DNA of 64,000 nt from Cloacibacterium normanense (GCF_002943105.1 NZ_PTPZ01000005.1:62001-126000); one strand, 5' to 3'; counted from the stretch's first letter, positions 19,504 through 28,529 are shown. Notes: generated by a model not told the origin, from the letters alone. Numbers and translations are program-made.

Positions 19504-19542
19504 AAGAATTATTTTTTGGTGCAGTAAAACTACAACTTTTTA

Positions 19543-19567
19543 TTATTATCTCAAAATGAGATAATAA
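19543..19567. promoter_or_regulatory. Perfect 11-bp palindrome upstream of bglX, operator candidate
   Basis: TTATTATCTCA and TGAGATAATAA are exact reverse complements separated by AAA. The site is 40-64 bases upstream of the bglX start codon, which is where a repressor or a leader hairpin would act. No U-run follows on the bglX side. Confidence 0.5.
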
Positions 19568-19684
19568 AATTTTCAAAAAACTTATCTTGATATTGAATAG
19601 TTAAAAATAGAAATCAATAAATTACCTGTTAATCAGTTGGTTAAGATTTGTTTAAAATGGAAAAATATTTTTTTCTTCTAAAAA

Positions 19685-19717
19685 TTTGGTTTTCTGTAAA
19701 ACTTGTTTTTATCTTTG
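19685..19717 (+). promoter_or_regulatory. Promoter of the SAM-riboswitch / metY-metX-hom operon
   Basis: TTTG at 19685-19688, a 21-base spacer and TATCTTTG at 19710-19717 match the Bacteroidetes -33/-7 promoter. The predicted start lies about 25 bases before the riboswitch. Confidence 0.7.
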
Positions 19718-19747
19718 CACCACGAAAAACGTTCTTTTATACACGCA

Positions 19748-19855
19748 ACTTATTAAGAAAGGTGGAGGGAATTGACCCTGCGAAACCTTGGCAACCTGCT
19801 AACAGAAATGTGAGTAAGGTGCCAAATTCAACCCCGAAATTCGGGAAAGATAAGT
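19748..19855 (+). ncRNA. SAM-I (S-box) riboswitch
   Basis: The element has the S-box hallmarks: closing helix P1 (ACTTAT at 19748-19753, ATAAGT at 19850-19855), the strongly conserved GGTGGAGGGA followed by GACCCTGCGAAACC, the TTGGCAACCTGC core and, after a variable arm, AAGGTGCCAAATTC and GGGAAAGATAAG. It binds S-adenosylmethionine and would stop the downstream methionine genes when SAM is plentiful. A rho-independent terminator follows at 19891, as expected for attenuation. Confidence 0.93.
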
Positions 19856-19890
19856 CTGAAATCAGTTTAAAATAGTCATACACTATATCA

Positions 19891-19923
19891 AAAACTCTTT
19901 CGACTTGTCGGAAGAGTTTTTTT
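19891..19923 (+). terminator. Attenuator terminator of the SAM riboswitch
   Basis: AAAACTCTTTCGAC (19891-19904) pairs with GTCGGAAGAGTTTT (19907-19920), then a run of T. It lies between the riboswitch and metY, about 70 bases before the start codon. Read-through would depend on the SAM-free fold of the riboswitch. Confidence 0.88.
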
Positions 19924-19979
19924 ATGCTCTTTCGTCAAGAATTTTCTGCAAATAAGTTGCTCTAATATTTAACAATTAA

Positions 19980-21290
<1,311 letters not shown>

Positions 21291-21293
21291 AAA

Positions 21294-21383
21294 TTGGAAG
21301 GCTGAAGTCGGAAGTAGGAAATTATCAATAGAATCGGGCTTTAGCCCGATTTCAAAAAATAAAAATTCAACTGGCTTTAGCCA
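21294..21383. repeat. Heptamer array and two small palindromes in the metY-metX gap
   Basis: Four 7-bp units of the type TNGGAAG run from 21294 to 21321. A perfect palindrome AATCGGGC-TTTA-GCCCGATT follows at 21332-21351 and a smaller one, TGGC-TTTA-GCCA, at 21372-21383. The shared TTTAGCC core suggests two copies of one short element. There is no U-run, so they are probably not terminators within this operon. Confidence 0.6.
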
Positions 21384-21429
21384 AAATTTAAGATTAAAAC
21401 AATCTTTTTTTAATATAAATTTAAAAATT

Positions 21430-22368
21430 TTGGAAAATTTTACGGCAGGAAGTTTTGCCCTAGAAAGTGGAACTGAAATAAAAAATGTAAACATTGCTTA
21501 TCATATTTTTGGTGAAATAGCCCCAGAAAAAAAAGTGATTTGGGTTTGTCATGCCTTAACTGCAAATTCAGATGCGCAAGATTGGTGGCCTAATTTCATT
21601 GGCGAAAATTTAACCTTAGACACCGAAAAATATACCATAGTTTGTGCCAATATTTTAGGTTCTTGTTACGGAACGAGTTTCCAAAAACAAGATAAAACTC
21701 CATTAATCACCATTCGTGATATGGTGAAACTTCATCAAGAGTTAGCAAAATTTTTACAAATTTCTGAAATAGAATTGCTTCTAGGAGGTTCTCTCGGTGG
21801 AATGCAATGTTTAGAATGGGCGATTGCAGAACCAGATTTTATCAAAAAATTATTTGTAATTGCTACCAATGCAAAGCATTCTGCATGGGGAATTGCTTTT
21901 AACGAAGCACAAAGAATGGCGCTGGAATTAGGCGAAAACGGAATAGATGCAGCAAGAGCGATCGCCATGCTTTCGTACAGAAATTATGCTACTTTTGAAG
22001 CGACTCAAACTGATGAAGAAGAAAAATTAGAAAATTATAAAGCGGCTTCTTATCAAAGACATCAAGGAGAAAAACTCAGAAAAAGATTTTCTAAAGAAAG
22101 TTATTTCATGCTTTCTAAAGCTATGGATTCTCACCACTTGGGAAGAGGAAGGAATTCAGTGGAAAATGCTTTGAGCCAAATTACTGCAAAAACGTTGGTG
22201 ATTGGAATAGATAGCGATATTCTTTTCCCTGTTTCAGAGCAAAAATTTATAGCTGAACATATAAAAAACGCAAAACTAGAAGTGATTTCTTCACTGTATG
22301 GTCATGATGGATTTTTAATCGAAACCGAGAAAATTTCAACATTGCTTAAAAAGCATTTCAACTTATAA
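21430..22368 (+). CDS. metX: Homoserine O-acetyltransferase
   Basis: MetX acetylates homoserine with acetyl-CoA, giving the substrate of MetY. The 312-residue product is an alpha/beta hydrolase. The nucleophile elbow is GGSLGGMQCLEWA near residue 120, the catalytic Asp is in GIDSDILFPVSEQ near residue 260 and the His in YGHDGFLIE near residue 290. The start is a TTG: no ATG or GTG lies upstream in frame, and the N-terminus ENFTAGSFALESG aligns with the family's start. It is a little shorter than the usual 330-380 residues. It is second in the SAM-controlled operon. Confidence 0.92.
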   Translation: MENFTAGSFALESGTEIKNVNIAYHIFGEIAPEKKVIWVCHALTANSDAQDWWPNFIGENLTLDTEKYTIVCANILGSCYGTSFQKQDKTPLITIRDMVKLHQELAKFLQISEIELLLGGSLGGMQCLEWAIAEPDFIKKLFVIATNAKHSAWGIAFNEAQRMALELGENGIDAARAIAMLSYRNYATFEATQTDEEEKLENYKAASYQRHQGEKLRKRFSKESYFMLSKAMDSHHLGRGRNSVENALSQITAKTLVIGIDSDILFPVSEQKFIAEHIKNAKLEVISSLYGHDGFLIETEKISTLLKKHFNL

Positions 22369-22410
22369 GAAAACACAAATGATGATTTTCAAAAAATTAA
22401 AATTAAAAAA

Positions 22411-23601
22411 ATGAGCAAAAAATTAACGATAGGATTGTTTGGTTATGGAGTGGTAGGAACTGGTCTTTATGACGTTTTGCACAAAAGTAAAACGGTAGAT
22501 GCCACTATCAAAAAAATTGTGGTAAAGCATAAAGATAAGCCTAGAAATATTTCGCCAGAGCATTTTCATTATGATAAAAACGAAATTCTGCAAGACGAAG
22601 AAATCAATCTGGTGGTAGAATTAATAGATGATGCAGATGCAGCTTTTGAAATCGTAAAAACTGCGTTAGAAAACGGAAAAGCAGTGGTTTCGGCGAACAA
22701 AAAAATGATTGCAGAACATTTCGAAGAACTGTATGATCTGCAAAAAAAGCATCAGGTTCCTTTCCTGTATGAAGCGGCAGTTTGTGGCAGTATCCCGATT
22801 ATCAGAAATTTAGAAGAATATTACAATAATGACTTTCTGCAATCTATTCAAGGAATTGTAAATGGTTCTACCAATTATATTTTGACCAAAACTTTCCAAG
22901 ATGATTTAAGCTACGAAGAAGCACTGAAAGAAGCCCAAGAAAAAGGCTATGCAGAGAGCAATCCTATTTTGGATACAGGTGGTTTTGATGCACGTTCTAA
23001 ACTTCAAATTCTATTGACGCATTCTTTCGGAATTACCACGAAACCAGAAGAAGTTTTCAATGTAGGAATTCAGAATTTGGGAGATTTAGAAATCAAATAT
23101 GCCAAAGAAAAAAATCTACAGATTAAATTATTGGCTTACGCTCAAAAAAGAAATGAAGAAGAAGTCATCGCACTCGTGATTCCTAAATTTGTAAAATCTA
23201 CCGATACTTTTTCTACAGTGAGTGATGTTTTTAACGGAGTAAAAGTACAAACCGCTTTTGCCGATAAGCAATTTTTCTACGGAAGAGGAGCGGGTTCATT
23301 GCCTACTGCAAGTGCAGTTTTGTCTGATATTTCTGCCATTGCTTATGATTACAGATATGAATACAAGAAAATAGCCAACTCAGAAAATCTGAAATTGTCT
23401 CAAGATTTTCCTTTGAAAGTTTTATTTAGACATGAAGCCAAAGACAGCCAAAATTTTGAAAATTATTTTGAAGAAATCGAAGAGTCTTATGGCAATAGAG
23501 AAGATGCTTATTTCGTAGGAAGCATTCGTTTTCAGCAACTAAAAGACGTTTTCACAAAGCATCAAGATGAGGTGTCATTTGTGTTGATTGATATTTTATA
23601 A
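22411..23601 (+). CDS. hom: Homoserine dehydrogenase
   Basis: Homoserine dehydrogenase reduces aspartate semialdehyde to homoserine with NAD(P)H. The 396-residue product begins with the nucleotide-binding motif IGLFGYGVVGTGL. It has the catalytic region NGSTNYILTKTFQDDLSYEEALKEAQ (about residues 150-175), with the substrate motif DTGGFDARSKLQIL near residue 190. The roughly 80-residue tail may be a small regulatory ACT-like domain, which is not certain. Monofunctional and third in the operon after metX, it makes a homoserine-to-homocysteine route under one SAM riboswitch. Confidence 0.93.
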   Translation: MSKKLTIGLFGYGVVGTGLYDVLHKSKTVDATIKKIVVKHKDKPRNISPEHFHYDKNEILQDEEINLVVELIDDADAAFEIVKTALENGKAVVSANKKMIAEHFEELYDLQKKHQVPFLYEAAVCGSIPIIRNLEEYYNNDFLQSIQGIVNGSTNYILTKTFQDDLSYEEALKEAQEKGYAESNPILDTGGFDARSKLQILLTHSFGITTKPEEVFNVGIQNLGDLEIKYAKEKNLQIKLLAYAQKRNEEEVIALVIPKFVKSTDTFSTVSDVFNGVKVQTAFADKQFFYGRGAGSLPTASAVLSDISAIAYDYRYEYKKIANSENLKLSQDFPLKVLFRHEAKDSQNFENYFEEIEESYGNREDAYFVGSIRFQQLKDVFTKHQDEVSFVLIDIL

Positions 23602-23625
23602 TTATTAACTTGTTTTTTCCTTAAG

Positions 23626-23660
23626 CGTTGTCTTGCATTTTTGTAAGACGACGTTTTTTT
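23626..23660 (+). terminator. Terminator of the metY-metX-hom operon
   Basis: CGTTGTCTTGC (23626-23636) pairs with GTAAGACGACG (23643-23653) through two G-U pairs, with a six-base loop and seven T residues after. It lies 25 bases after the hom stop. Confidence 0.85.
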
Positions 23661-23668
23661 GTATAAAG

Positions 23669-23901
23669 GATATTATTACGTCTCAATAACATCATTTATG
23701 GTCATTAAATCATCATTAGTGGTTCTGAACTGATAATTTGAGGTTCTCAACTCATCTATTAAGGTTCTTAAGTATAAAATATACGTTGTTATACTCATCA
23801 TTTGGAGTTACTAAGCATAAATTTGGGGTTCGAGACTCCAAAATATAGGTTCTATAACCCCGCCAGAATACTCTAGAACGTCAAAGAAATACTTCTGAAC
23901 G
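23669..23901. repeat. Array of about eleven degenerate 21-bp repeats
   Basis: Unit boundaries can be placed at 23669, 23690, 23711, 23732, 23753, 23774, 23796, 23817, 23838, 23859 and 23881. All units are 21 bp except two of 22 bp (23774 and 23859). The consensus is CATCATTTnn followed by GGTTCTnAACT, whose second half is nearly palindromic. Individual units share only part of the consensus, so the array is old or under loose selection. It is not CRISPR, as no unit is exactly repeated. On the minus strand the unit would read as seven codons with the pattern Leu-Arg-Thr-x-x-Asp-Glu; one 41-codon frame (23676-23801) is open. Confidence 0.8.
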
Positions 23902-24018
23902 TATCTGAAATAGTAATTTCAAGGTTGAGATGAGTTAAAAATATATCCGAAGGGATAAAAAATTGAGGCTATTTTGCTTTTGATACTACCTCTTTTATAT
24001 TTTCTAATTGTTTATTTG

Positions 24019-24026
24019 TATTTTTG
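24019..24026 (+). promoter_or_regulatory. Predicted -7 element of the ctlX promoter
   Basis: TATTTTTG matches TAnnTTTG and lies 18 bases before the ATG at 24045. It overlaps a TTG that would otherwise extend the gene by seven codons, which argues that the ATG is the true start. Confidence 0.55.
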
Positions 24027-24044
24027 GCAGACAACATACAGATT

Positions 24045-24965
24045 ATGCAAACAACAAGCACCGTTTTAATGATAGAGCCCGTTGCATTTGGTTTTAATGC
24101 AGAAACGGCACAGAATAATTATTTCCAAGTAAATTCAGAAAATGCTGAAACACAAGGAAAAGCACTGCAAGAGTTTCAAAATTTTGCAGAAAAATTAAGA
24201 AGTCATGGCATCAATGTGATGACGATTAAAGACACGTTAGAACCTCATACTCCAGATTCTATTTTCCCCAATAATTGGATTTCTATGCACCAAGATGGAA
24301 CAGTGGTTTTGTATCCAATGTGTGCCGTGAACAGAAGATGGGAACGTAGAAATGATATTTTAGAAACGCTTCAAGAGAAATTTGAGGTAAAAGAAATTAT
24401 CGATTTTTCGGCGCCAGAAAAAGAAGGGAAATTTTTAGAAGGAACAGGAAGCATGATTTTCGATCATGACCAAAAATTAGCGTATGGTTCTGTTTCGCTG
24501 AGGTTAGACGAAGCTTTGTTCAGAGAATTTTGTGAGAAATTTGGTTATACCCCTGTCGTTTTTCATTCTTTTCAAACAGCTAATGGAGAAAGATTGCCGA
24601 TTTATCATACCAATGTGATGATGTGTGTAGCAGACCAATTTGTGGTGATTTGCCTAGATTGTATTGATGATGAAACCGAAAGAGTGAACGTAGTGAATAC
24701 GATTTTAGAATCAGGAAAGGAAATTATAGAAATTTCTGAAGATCAAATGCAACAATTCGCGGGAAATATGCTTCAAGTACAAAACGAAGATGGCAAAAAG
24801 TTTTTGGTAATGAGTGAAACGGCTTACAATTCTTTAACGCCAGAGCAAATTTCAGCTATCAAAAAGTACAATGAAATTATTTATTCTAATCTAGAAACCA
24901 TAGAAATAAACGGTGGCGGTAGCGCAAGATGTATGCTTGCTGAGGTTTTCTTACCGAAGAAATAA
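24045..24965 (+). CDS. ctlX: Citrulline utilisation hydrolase CtlX-type amidinotransferase
   Basis: The 306-residue product is a second guanidino-group-modifying enzyme of the arginine deiminase/DDAH superfamily. It has the motifs SIFPNNWISMH near residue 70, the acidic EGTGSMIFDH near residue 140, the catalytic His in IYHTNVMMCV near residue 195 and the nucleophilic Cys in NGGGSARCMLAEVF near the C-terminus. The pattern fits the CtlX family, linked to citrulline or arginine breakdown in Bacteroidetes; the exact reaction is inferred from family naming. It is a single gene with its own promoter and terminator. Confidence 0.82.
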   Translation: MQTTSTVLMIEPVAFGFNAETAQNNYFQVNSENAETQGKALQEFQNFAEKLRSHGINVMTIKDTLEPHTPDSIFPNNWISMHQDGTVVLYPMCAVNRRWERRNDILETLQEKFEVKEIIDFSAPEKEGKFLEGTGSMIFDHDQKLAYGSVSLRLDEALFREFCEKFGYTPVVFHSFQTANGERLPIYHTNVMMCVADQFVVICLDCIDDETERVNVVNTILESGKEIIEISEDQMQQFAGNMLQVQNEDGKKFLVMSETAYNSLTPEQISAIKKYNEIIYSNLETIEINGGGSARCMLAEVFLPKK

Positions 24966-24976
24966 AATATAAACTG

Positions 24977-25006
24977 AAGCACCGAAGTTTTCGGTGCTTT
25001 TATTTT
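24977..25006. terminator. Bidirectional terminator after ctlX
   Basis: AAGCACCGAA (24977-24986) and TTCGGTGCTT (24990-24999) form a ten-bp stem with a three-base loop and T-rich flank. It overlaps the stop codon of the minus-strand acetyltransferase gene, so it could serve both. Confidence 0.82.
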
Positions 25007-25431
25007 TTCCAATCTTTAAAACTCATTTCAAATTTTATTTCCTCTCCGTGGAATCCTGCGTTTTTCCAGCCTTGTTTTTGGTAAAATAGTTCTGCTCTAG
25101 AATTTGTTTCTGTTGAAAGCCAAATGGTTTTTTCGGTTTTGCTAAAATATTCGTCAAGCATTAATTGATGAAGTTTTTTGCCAATACCTTTTCCTTCGTG
25201 TTCGGGTAGAAGAAATAGCGCCCAAACATTATTTTCTATAAAATCTACAATAGAAAAGCCTACAATATTATCATCAATTTCGCACACGAAACCAGTTCCT
25301 CTTTTGGTAATAAACTCTTCTACCAATTCATTAGGAATTAAGCTAGGATTAGAAAGTTGATTTTCTTTTACAGAATTTCTCACTACTTGTATCAGAGGAA
25401 TATCTTTAATGGTTGCTTTTCTGTATATCAT
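25000..25431 (-). CDS. GNAT family N-acetyltransferase
   Basis: The 143-residue product has the single GNAT fold. Motif A, which binds acetyl-CoA, appears as LPEHEGKGIGKKLHQLM near residue 80 (the pattern R/QxxGxG/A). The C-terminal part WLSTETNSRAELFYQKQGW near residue 104 is the usual beta6-alpha4 region, with the Tyr that acts as general acid in many members. The substrate is unknown. The gene stands alone between ctlX and the TonB-receptor gene. Confidence 0.88.
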   Translation of the reverse strand: MIYRKATIKDIPLIQVVRNSVKENQLSNPSLIPNELVEEFITKRGTGFVCEIDDNIVGFSIVDFIENNVWALFLLPEHEGKGIGKKLHQLMLDEYFSKTEKTIWLSTETNSRAELFYQKQGWKNAGFHGEEIKFEMSFKDWKK

Positions 25432-25444
25432 GTTGTAAAAATAT

Positions 25445-25473
25445 AAAAAACCACGAACAAAATTTTGCTCGTG
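25445..25473 (-). terminator. Terminator of the TonB-receptor gene
   Basis: On the minus strand, CACGA (with CAAAA) pairs with TTTTG and TCGTG around a single mismatch, followed by GGTTTTTTAT. It lies about 50 bases after the receptor's stop codon. Confidence 0.7.
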
Positions 25474-25519
25474 ATTTCTTTAATTAAAATTTAGTTTAAT
25501 ATGATGGATTTTTGTGAGA

Positions 25520-27697
25520 TTAGTTTCCTGTTCTGTTTTTAATGTCTTTATTAGCACCTTCTATATTTCTGGCTTTTTGAGTTTTTTGGTTTCCAAAAGT
25601 ATAGGTTGCGGTAAGCGCAAGCATTCTTCTGTATTCATTTTTTCTTACGTTATTGTAATATCCATTGCTTTGTACATCTGTGATATTATATTTTGAACCC
25701 GTATTAAGGACATCATTCGCTTCGAATAAGAACGTCCAATTGTTCCAAATTTTTCTTACAGAAATATCCAGCGATTGAAGAGCGGAAAGTTTACCAATCG
25801 AGATTTGCTGAGGTGCTAGATAAAAATAATTTACACCCAAGAATAAGTCTTTTTTGCTCGAAAGTCTGATATTGTTATTCGCTTGAATGTGGAATAAATT
25901 CGTAGACTTGTTCAGATTAAACGCTGGGAAAGTTTCACCCGTAATTGGATCTGTATCTACACTTCCTTTGAACACATTATGACCAAAAGTTGTGGTGTAA
26001 TTGGCACTCCAAATTCCATTGTAGAAATTCTTTTGGAATCCTAAAGTTGCACTGAATTCTTGTTTTTCGCCAAAGTTAGTTCTTATGTATCTCAAAACGG
26101 TATTTCCATTTTCTACTTTTTGTAAAGGAATTTGGTCTGATGCATCTTTCACAAGACTAGTATTTAAAACCAAGAAATAAGTGTTTTTATACATATAGTT
26201 TAGTTCTTGATTGTAATACTGAGAAGCTTTCATAAAAGGATTATTCTGTACATAATTGGTCTGAGTAAGATAAATTCTAGAAGGATTAAGTTCCCAGAAA
26301 GAAGGTCTTCTTACACGACTAGAGAATGAATACGTTACATTATGATTCTTATTGATGGCGTAATTTACAGAGGCATAGGGCAAAAAGCTGTTGTAATCTC
26401 TAGTAAAATGTTCGTCTTTGTCTATTACGCTTCCTTCACTTTTCGTCAGTTCCAAACGAGTTCCCAATTTGGTAGAAATTTTATCATTGAAGCTTTTTTC
26501 TAGGGTAGCATATACTCCTACAATATTTTCATCGTAGATAAAATGGTTAGATTGGTTATCATCAATTCCTGTTGGTGGCAAAATATTTACAAATTGAGTG
26601 TCATTGTCAGTTTTGGTTTTGTTGTAACTTCCTCCCACAGAAAGCGTTAAATTCTTATTGAATTTCTGAATGTAATCTGCCATAAAACCAAGATTATCAA
26701 TTTGCTGAGGAATAGATTGGTTGAAATTAGCCAAAGTTACTCCATTAACATCACTGGTTTTGTTTACGTTCTCAGTCTTTTGATTGAAGTTAAGATACGC
26801 AGCATTCAAGGATAGTTTGCTTCCTAATGTATCTGTTTTTATTTCATAATTCAGGTTAAGAGAATGGTTTGCAGAATGGTCATTTTGGTTATTTGTGGTG
26901 ATGTTTTCTCTTGTAGAATTATTTGATAAATCGGTGATGATATTTCTAAAATAAGAAGAACCATCTTTGGTTTTATTCAGATTCAAGCTGTAAGAAATTC
27001 CTAAAATTTGTTTATCCGAAATTTCATAATCAGCATTAATATTTCCGCCAGCATAAGCATTAGGATTTATGGTGTTTCCAACGGATAAATTACTAGAAGT
27101 ATCTGTTCCGTTGCTCAAAATATAGGTGTTATATTCAGACCATTTTCCTACATAAGTATTGGTGCTTACAGTAAGTTTGTCTTTTTTATAATTGAGTGAA
27201 ACCGATGTGTTTGGATTGTTATAATAGCCTTGTTTGTTTTCCAACTTCCAAGTTCCGCTCATCCCATCGTATTTCTTCTTTTTCATCACGATATTGATGA
27301 TTCCTTGATTGCTTTCTACCTGAAATTCAGACGATGGAACGGTAATGACTTCTATTTTCTGAATGTTTTCAGATGGTGTATTTTTCAGCATTTCTAAAAC
27401 CGCTTCCGCGCTCATATTGCTTTTTCTACCATTAATGTAGATGATGGCGTCATTTTTTCCTAGAATTTTTAGATTGGCATTGTCACTTGTAGAAATAAGT
27501 GGAGTTTCTTTTAAAAGTTCAAAAGCATTGCTTCCTTTTGCAACTGGCGAATTGGCTACATCATAAACCATTCTATCAGATTTCTTGTGAAAAACCTTTT
27601 TGGTCATTTTCACTTCTTCTATGTCTTTTGTTTTTTCTTCTTGCGAATAAGAAAAAAGAGAAGTAAGAATTGCTGCTGTAAATAATAATTTTTTCAT
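25520..27697 (-). CDS. TonB-dependent outer-membrane receptor-like beta-barrel protein
   Basis: The 725-residue product has a signal peptide ending near SYSQ (residue 19). A short plug-like domain follows (residues 35-130, with SDRMVYDVANSPVAKGSNA, IIYINGRKSNMSAEAVLEML and IQKIEVITVPSSEF), then a large beta-barrel made of alternating aromatic strands to the end. It lacks the N-terminal carboxypeptidase-like domain found in many of its relatives. The layout fits the outer-membrane beta-barrel family 3 group of TonB-linked receptors. The ligand is unknown. A long leader with an attenuator-like structure precedes it. Confidence 0.85.
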   Translation of the reverse strand: MKKLLFTAAILTSLFSYSQEEKTKDIEEVKMTKKVFHKKSDRMVYDVANSPVAKGSNAFELLKETPLISTSDNANLKILGKNDAIIYINGRKSNMSAEAVLEMLKNTPSENIQKIEVITVPSSEFQVESNQGIINIVMKKKKYDGMSGTWKLENKQGYYNNPNTSVSLNYKKDKLTVSTNTYVGKWSEYNTYILSNGTDTSSNLSVGNTINPNAYAGGNINADYEISDKQILGISYSLNLNKTKDGSSYFRNIITDLSNNSTRENITTNNQNDHSANHSLNLNYEIKTDTLGSKLSLNAAYLNFNQKTENVNKTSDVNGVTLANFNQSIPQQIDNLGFMADYIQKFNKNLTLSVGGSYNKTKTDNDTQFVNILPPTGIDDNQSNHFIYDENIVGVYATLEKSFNDKISTKLGTRLELTKSEGSVIDKDEHFTRDYNSFLPYASVNYAINKNHNVTYSFSSRVRRPSFWELNPSRIYLTQTNYVQNNPFMKASQYYNQELNYMYKNTYFLVLNTSLVKDASDQIPLQKVENGNTVLRYIRTNFGEKQEFSATLGFQKNFYNGIWSANYTTTFGHNVFKGSVDTDPITGETFPAFNLNKSTNLFHIQANNNIRLSSKKDLFLGVNYFYLAPQQISIGKLSALQSLDISVRKIWNNWTFLFEANDVLNTGSKYNITDVQSNGYYNNVRKNEYRRMLALTATYTFGNQKTQKARNIEGANKDIKNRTGN

Positions 27698-27723
27698 GGT
27701 GTAATTTTTAAGTTTAAATTCTG

Positions 27724-27818
27724 TAAAAAAGAAAAGTCGCAGTGGGTTATTAGTTCAGTGATTTGGTGTGGTGATTAGTTTTTGTGGTTATTAATTTTTT
27801 CACTGCGACTTTTTTCAA
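27724..27818 (-). promoter_or_regulatory. Attenuator-like leader structure of the TonB-receptor gene
   Basis: On the minus strand, AAAAGTCGCAGTG (27813-27801) and CACTGCGACTTTT (27744-27732) are a perfect 13-bp inverted repeat 56 bases apart, followed by CTTTTTT, so the pair can form a terminator. A short reading frame fills the interval. An internal TCACTG (27763-27758) can pair with CAGTGA in the first arm as an alternative. This is the layout of a ribosome-mediated attenuator; function is inferred. Confidence 0.5.
27750..27803 (-). CDS. Possible leader peptide MKKLITTKTNHHTKSLN
   Basis: A GTG-started frame of 17 codons (or 22 codons from a TTG at 27816-27818) lies between the arms of the terminator-like structure and stops 5 bases before the second arm. 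It encodes four Thr and a tandem His-His, the type of content seen in amino-acid attenuators. It could also be chance, as there is no ATG and no Shine-Dalgarno sequence. Confidence 0.35.
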   Translation of the reverse strand: MKKLITTKTNHHTKSLN

Positions 27819-27921
27819 GTTTGGTTATTTGTTTTAGTTATTCGTTTTTAAATGGTTAAAAGTTTTTCTAAAAATTTGCTTCAAATCAGATGAAGTATGT
27901 TTTGTTCAATAATTTACATTG

Positions 27922-27953
27922 CAAAGATATATAATTAATTTAGTATTATGCAA
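27922..27953 (-). promoter_or_regulatory. Promoter of the TonB-receptor gene
   Basis: On the minus strand, TTG (27953-27951), a 21-base spacer and TATCTTTG (27929-27922) match the -33/-7 promoter with the same spacing as the met operon promoter. The predicted leader is about 215 bases long. Confidence 0.65.
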
Positions 27954-28077
27954 TACAAAGTAGTAAATAAAATTTATTACTTGATTTAACTTGTTGATTT
28001 TCAGTGATAAAAATTTAGCTAATGAATTGCTTTCAGAAGTAAGACAATCGAAATGGAAAGAGTATTACATCAAAAAA

Positions 28078-28110
28078 ACAAAAAAAAGTGAAAATTTCTT
28101 TCCACTTTTT
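28078..28110 (-). terminator. Terminator after the DUF3817 gene
   Basis: On the minus strand AAAAAGTGGAAA and TTTTCACTTTTT pair around GAAA, followed by a T-rich stretch. It lies about 25 bases after the stop codon. Confidence 0.65.
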
Positions 28111-28133
28111 ATAATATTTTGAAGGTCAAATCT

Positions 28134-28475
28134 TTATTCTCTCTCAAATTTTGCCAGTTTTTTGTCAATCCAAATCGTTGCCAACGGAAAAAACGCAGCC
28201 AGAAGTGCGAATACAGAATCTTCGTCATCCCATTGATAAATTTTTCTACAAGGAATAGCTAGAATCAGGTACAAAGTGAAAAATAAACCATGAATACTCC
28301 CCATAACACTAATGTAAATAATGGGTAAAATTCCTTCTTTGTCCTCACGAATCCAAATCATAGCCGAGAAAAGCAAAAGCCAAGAAATAGCTTCGGCGAT
28401 ACAAATTTGTCTAAACCATTTGATGAGTTTTTCTTGAGAATATTTGGATAAAAAGAAATTTTCGATGACTTCCAT
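28134..28475 (-). CDS. DUF3817 family membrane protein
   Basis: The 113-residue product has about three hydrophobic segments (near residues 25-42, 50-72 and 85-103). The first carries the GxAEAISWLLL-like pattern IAEAISWLLLFSAM, and IHGLFFTLYLILA follows in the second, matching the DUF3817 layout. It probably sits in the inner membrane. No biochemical function is established for the family. It precedes nadD in the opposite order of transcription, 54 bases away, and may share its transcript. Confidence 0.82.
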   Translation of the reverse strand: MEVIENFFLSKYSQEKLIKWFRQICIAEAISWLLLFSAMIWIREDKEGILPIIYISVMGSIHGLFFTLYLILAIPCRKIYQWDDEDSVFALLAAFFPLATIWIDKKLAKFERE

Positions 28476-28529
28476 TATATAGAGTGTTACTTGATTTGAA
28501 GTACAAAAATAAAGATTTAATAATGAATT

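Noticed and set aside
19648-19875. Open frame of 75 codons across the riboswitch
   Set aside because: It covers the promoter and conserved S-box core, and its peptide has no family features; the RNA explains the conservation.
23690-23901. CRISPR array
   Set aside because: Units are degenerate with no exact direct repeat and no spacer/repeat alternation, and no cas gene is in the window.
24024-24044. TTG start for ctlX
   Set aside because: It overlaps the -7 promoter element, and the ATG at 24045 gives the typical N-terminus.
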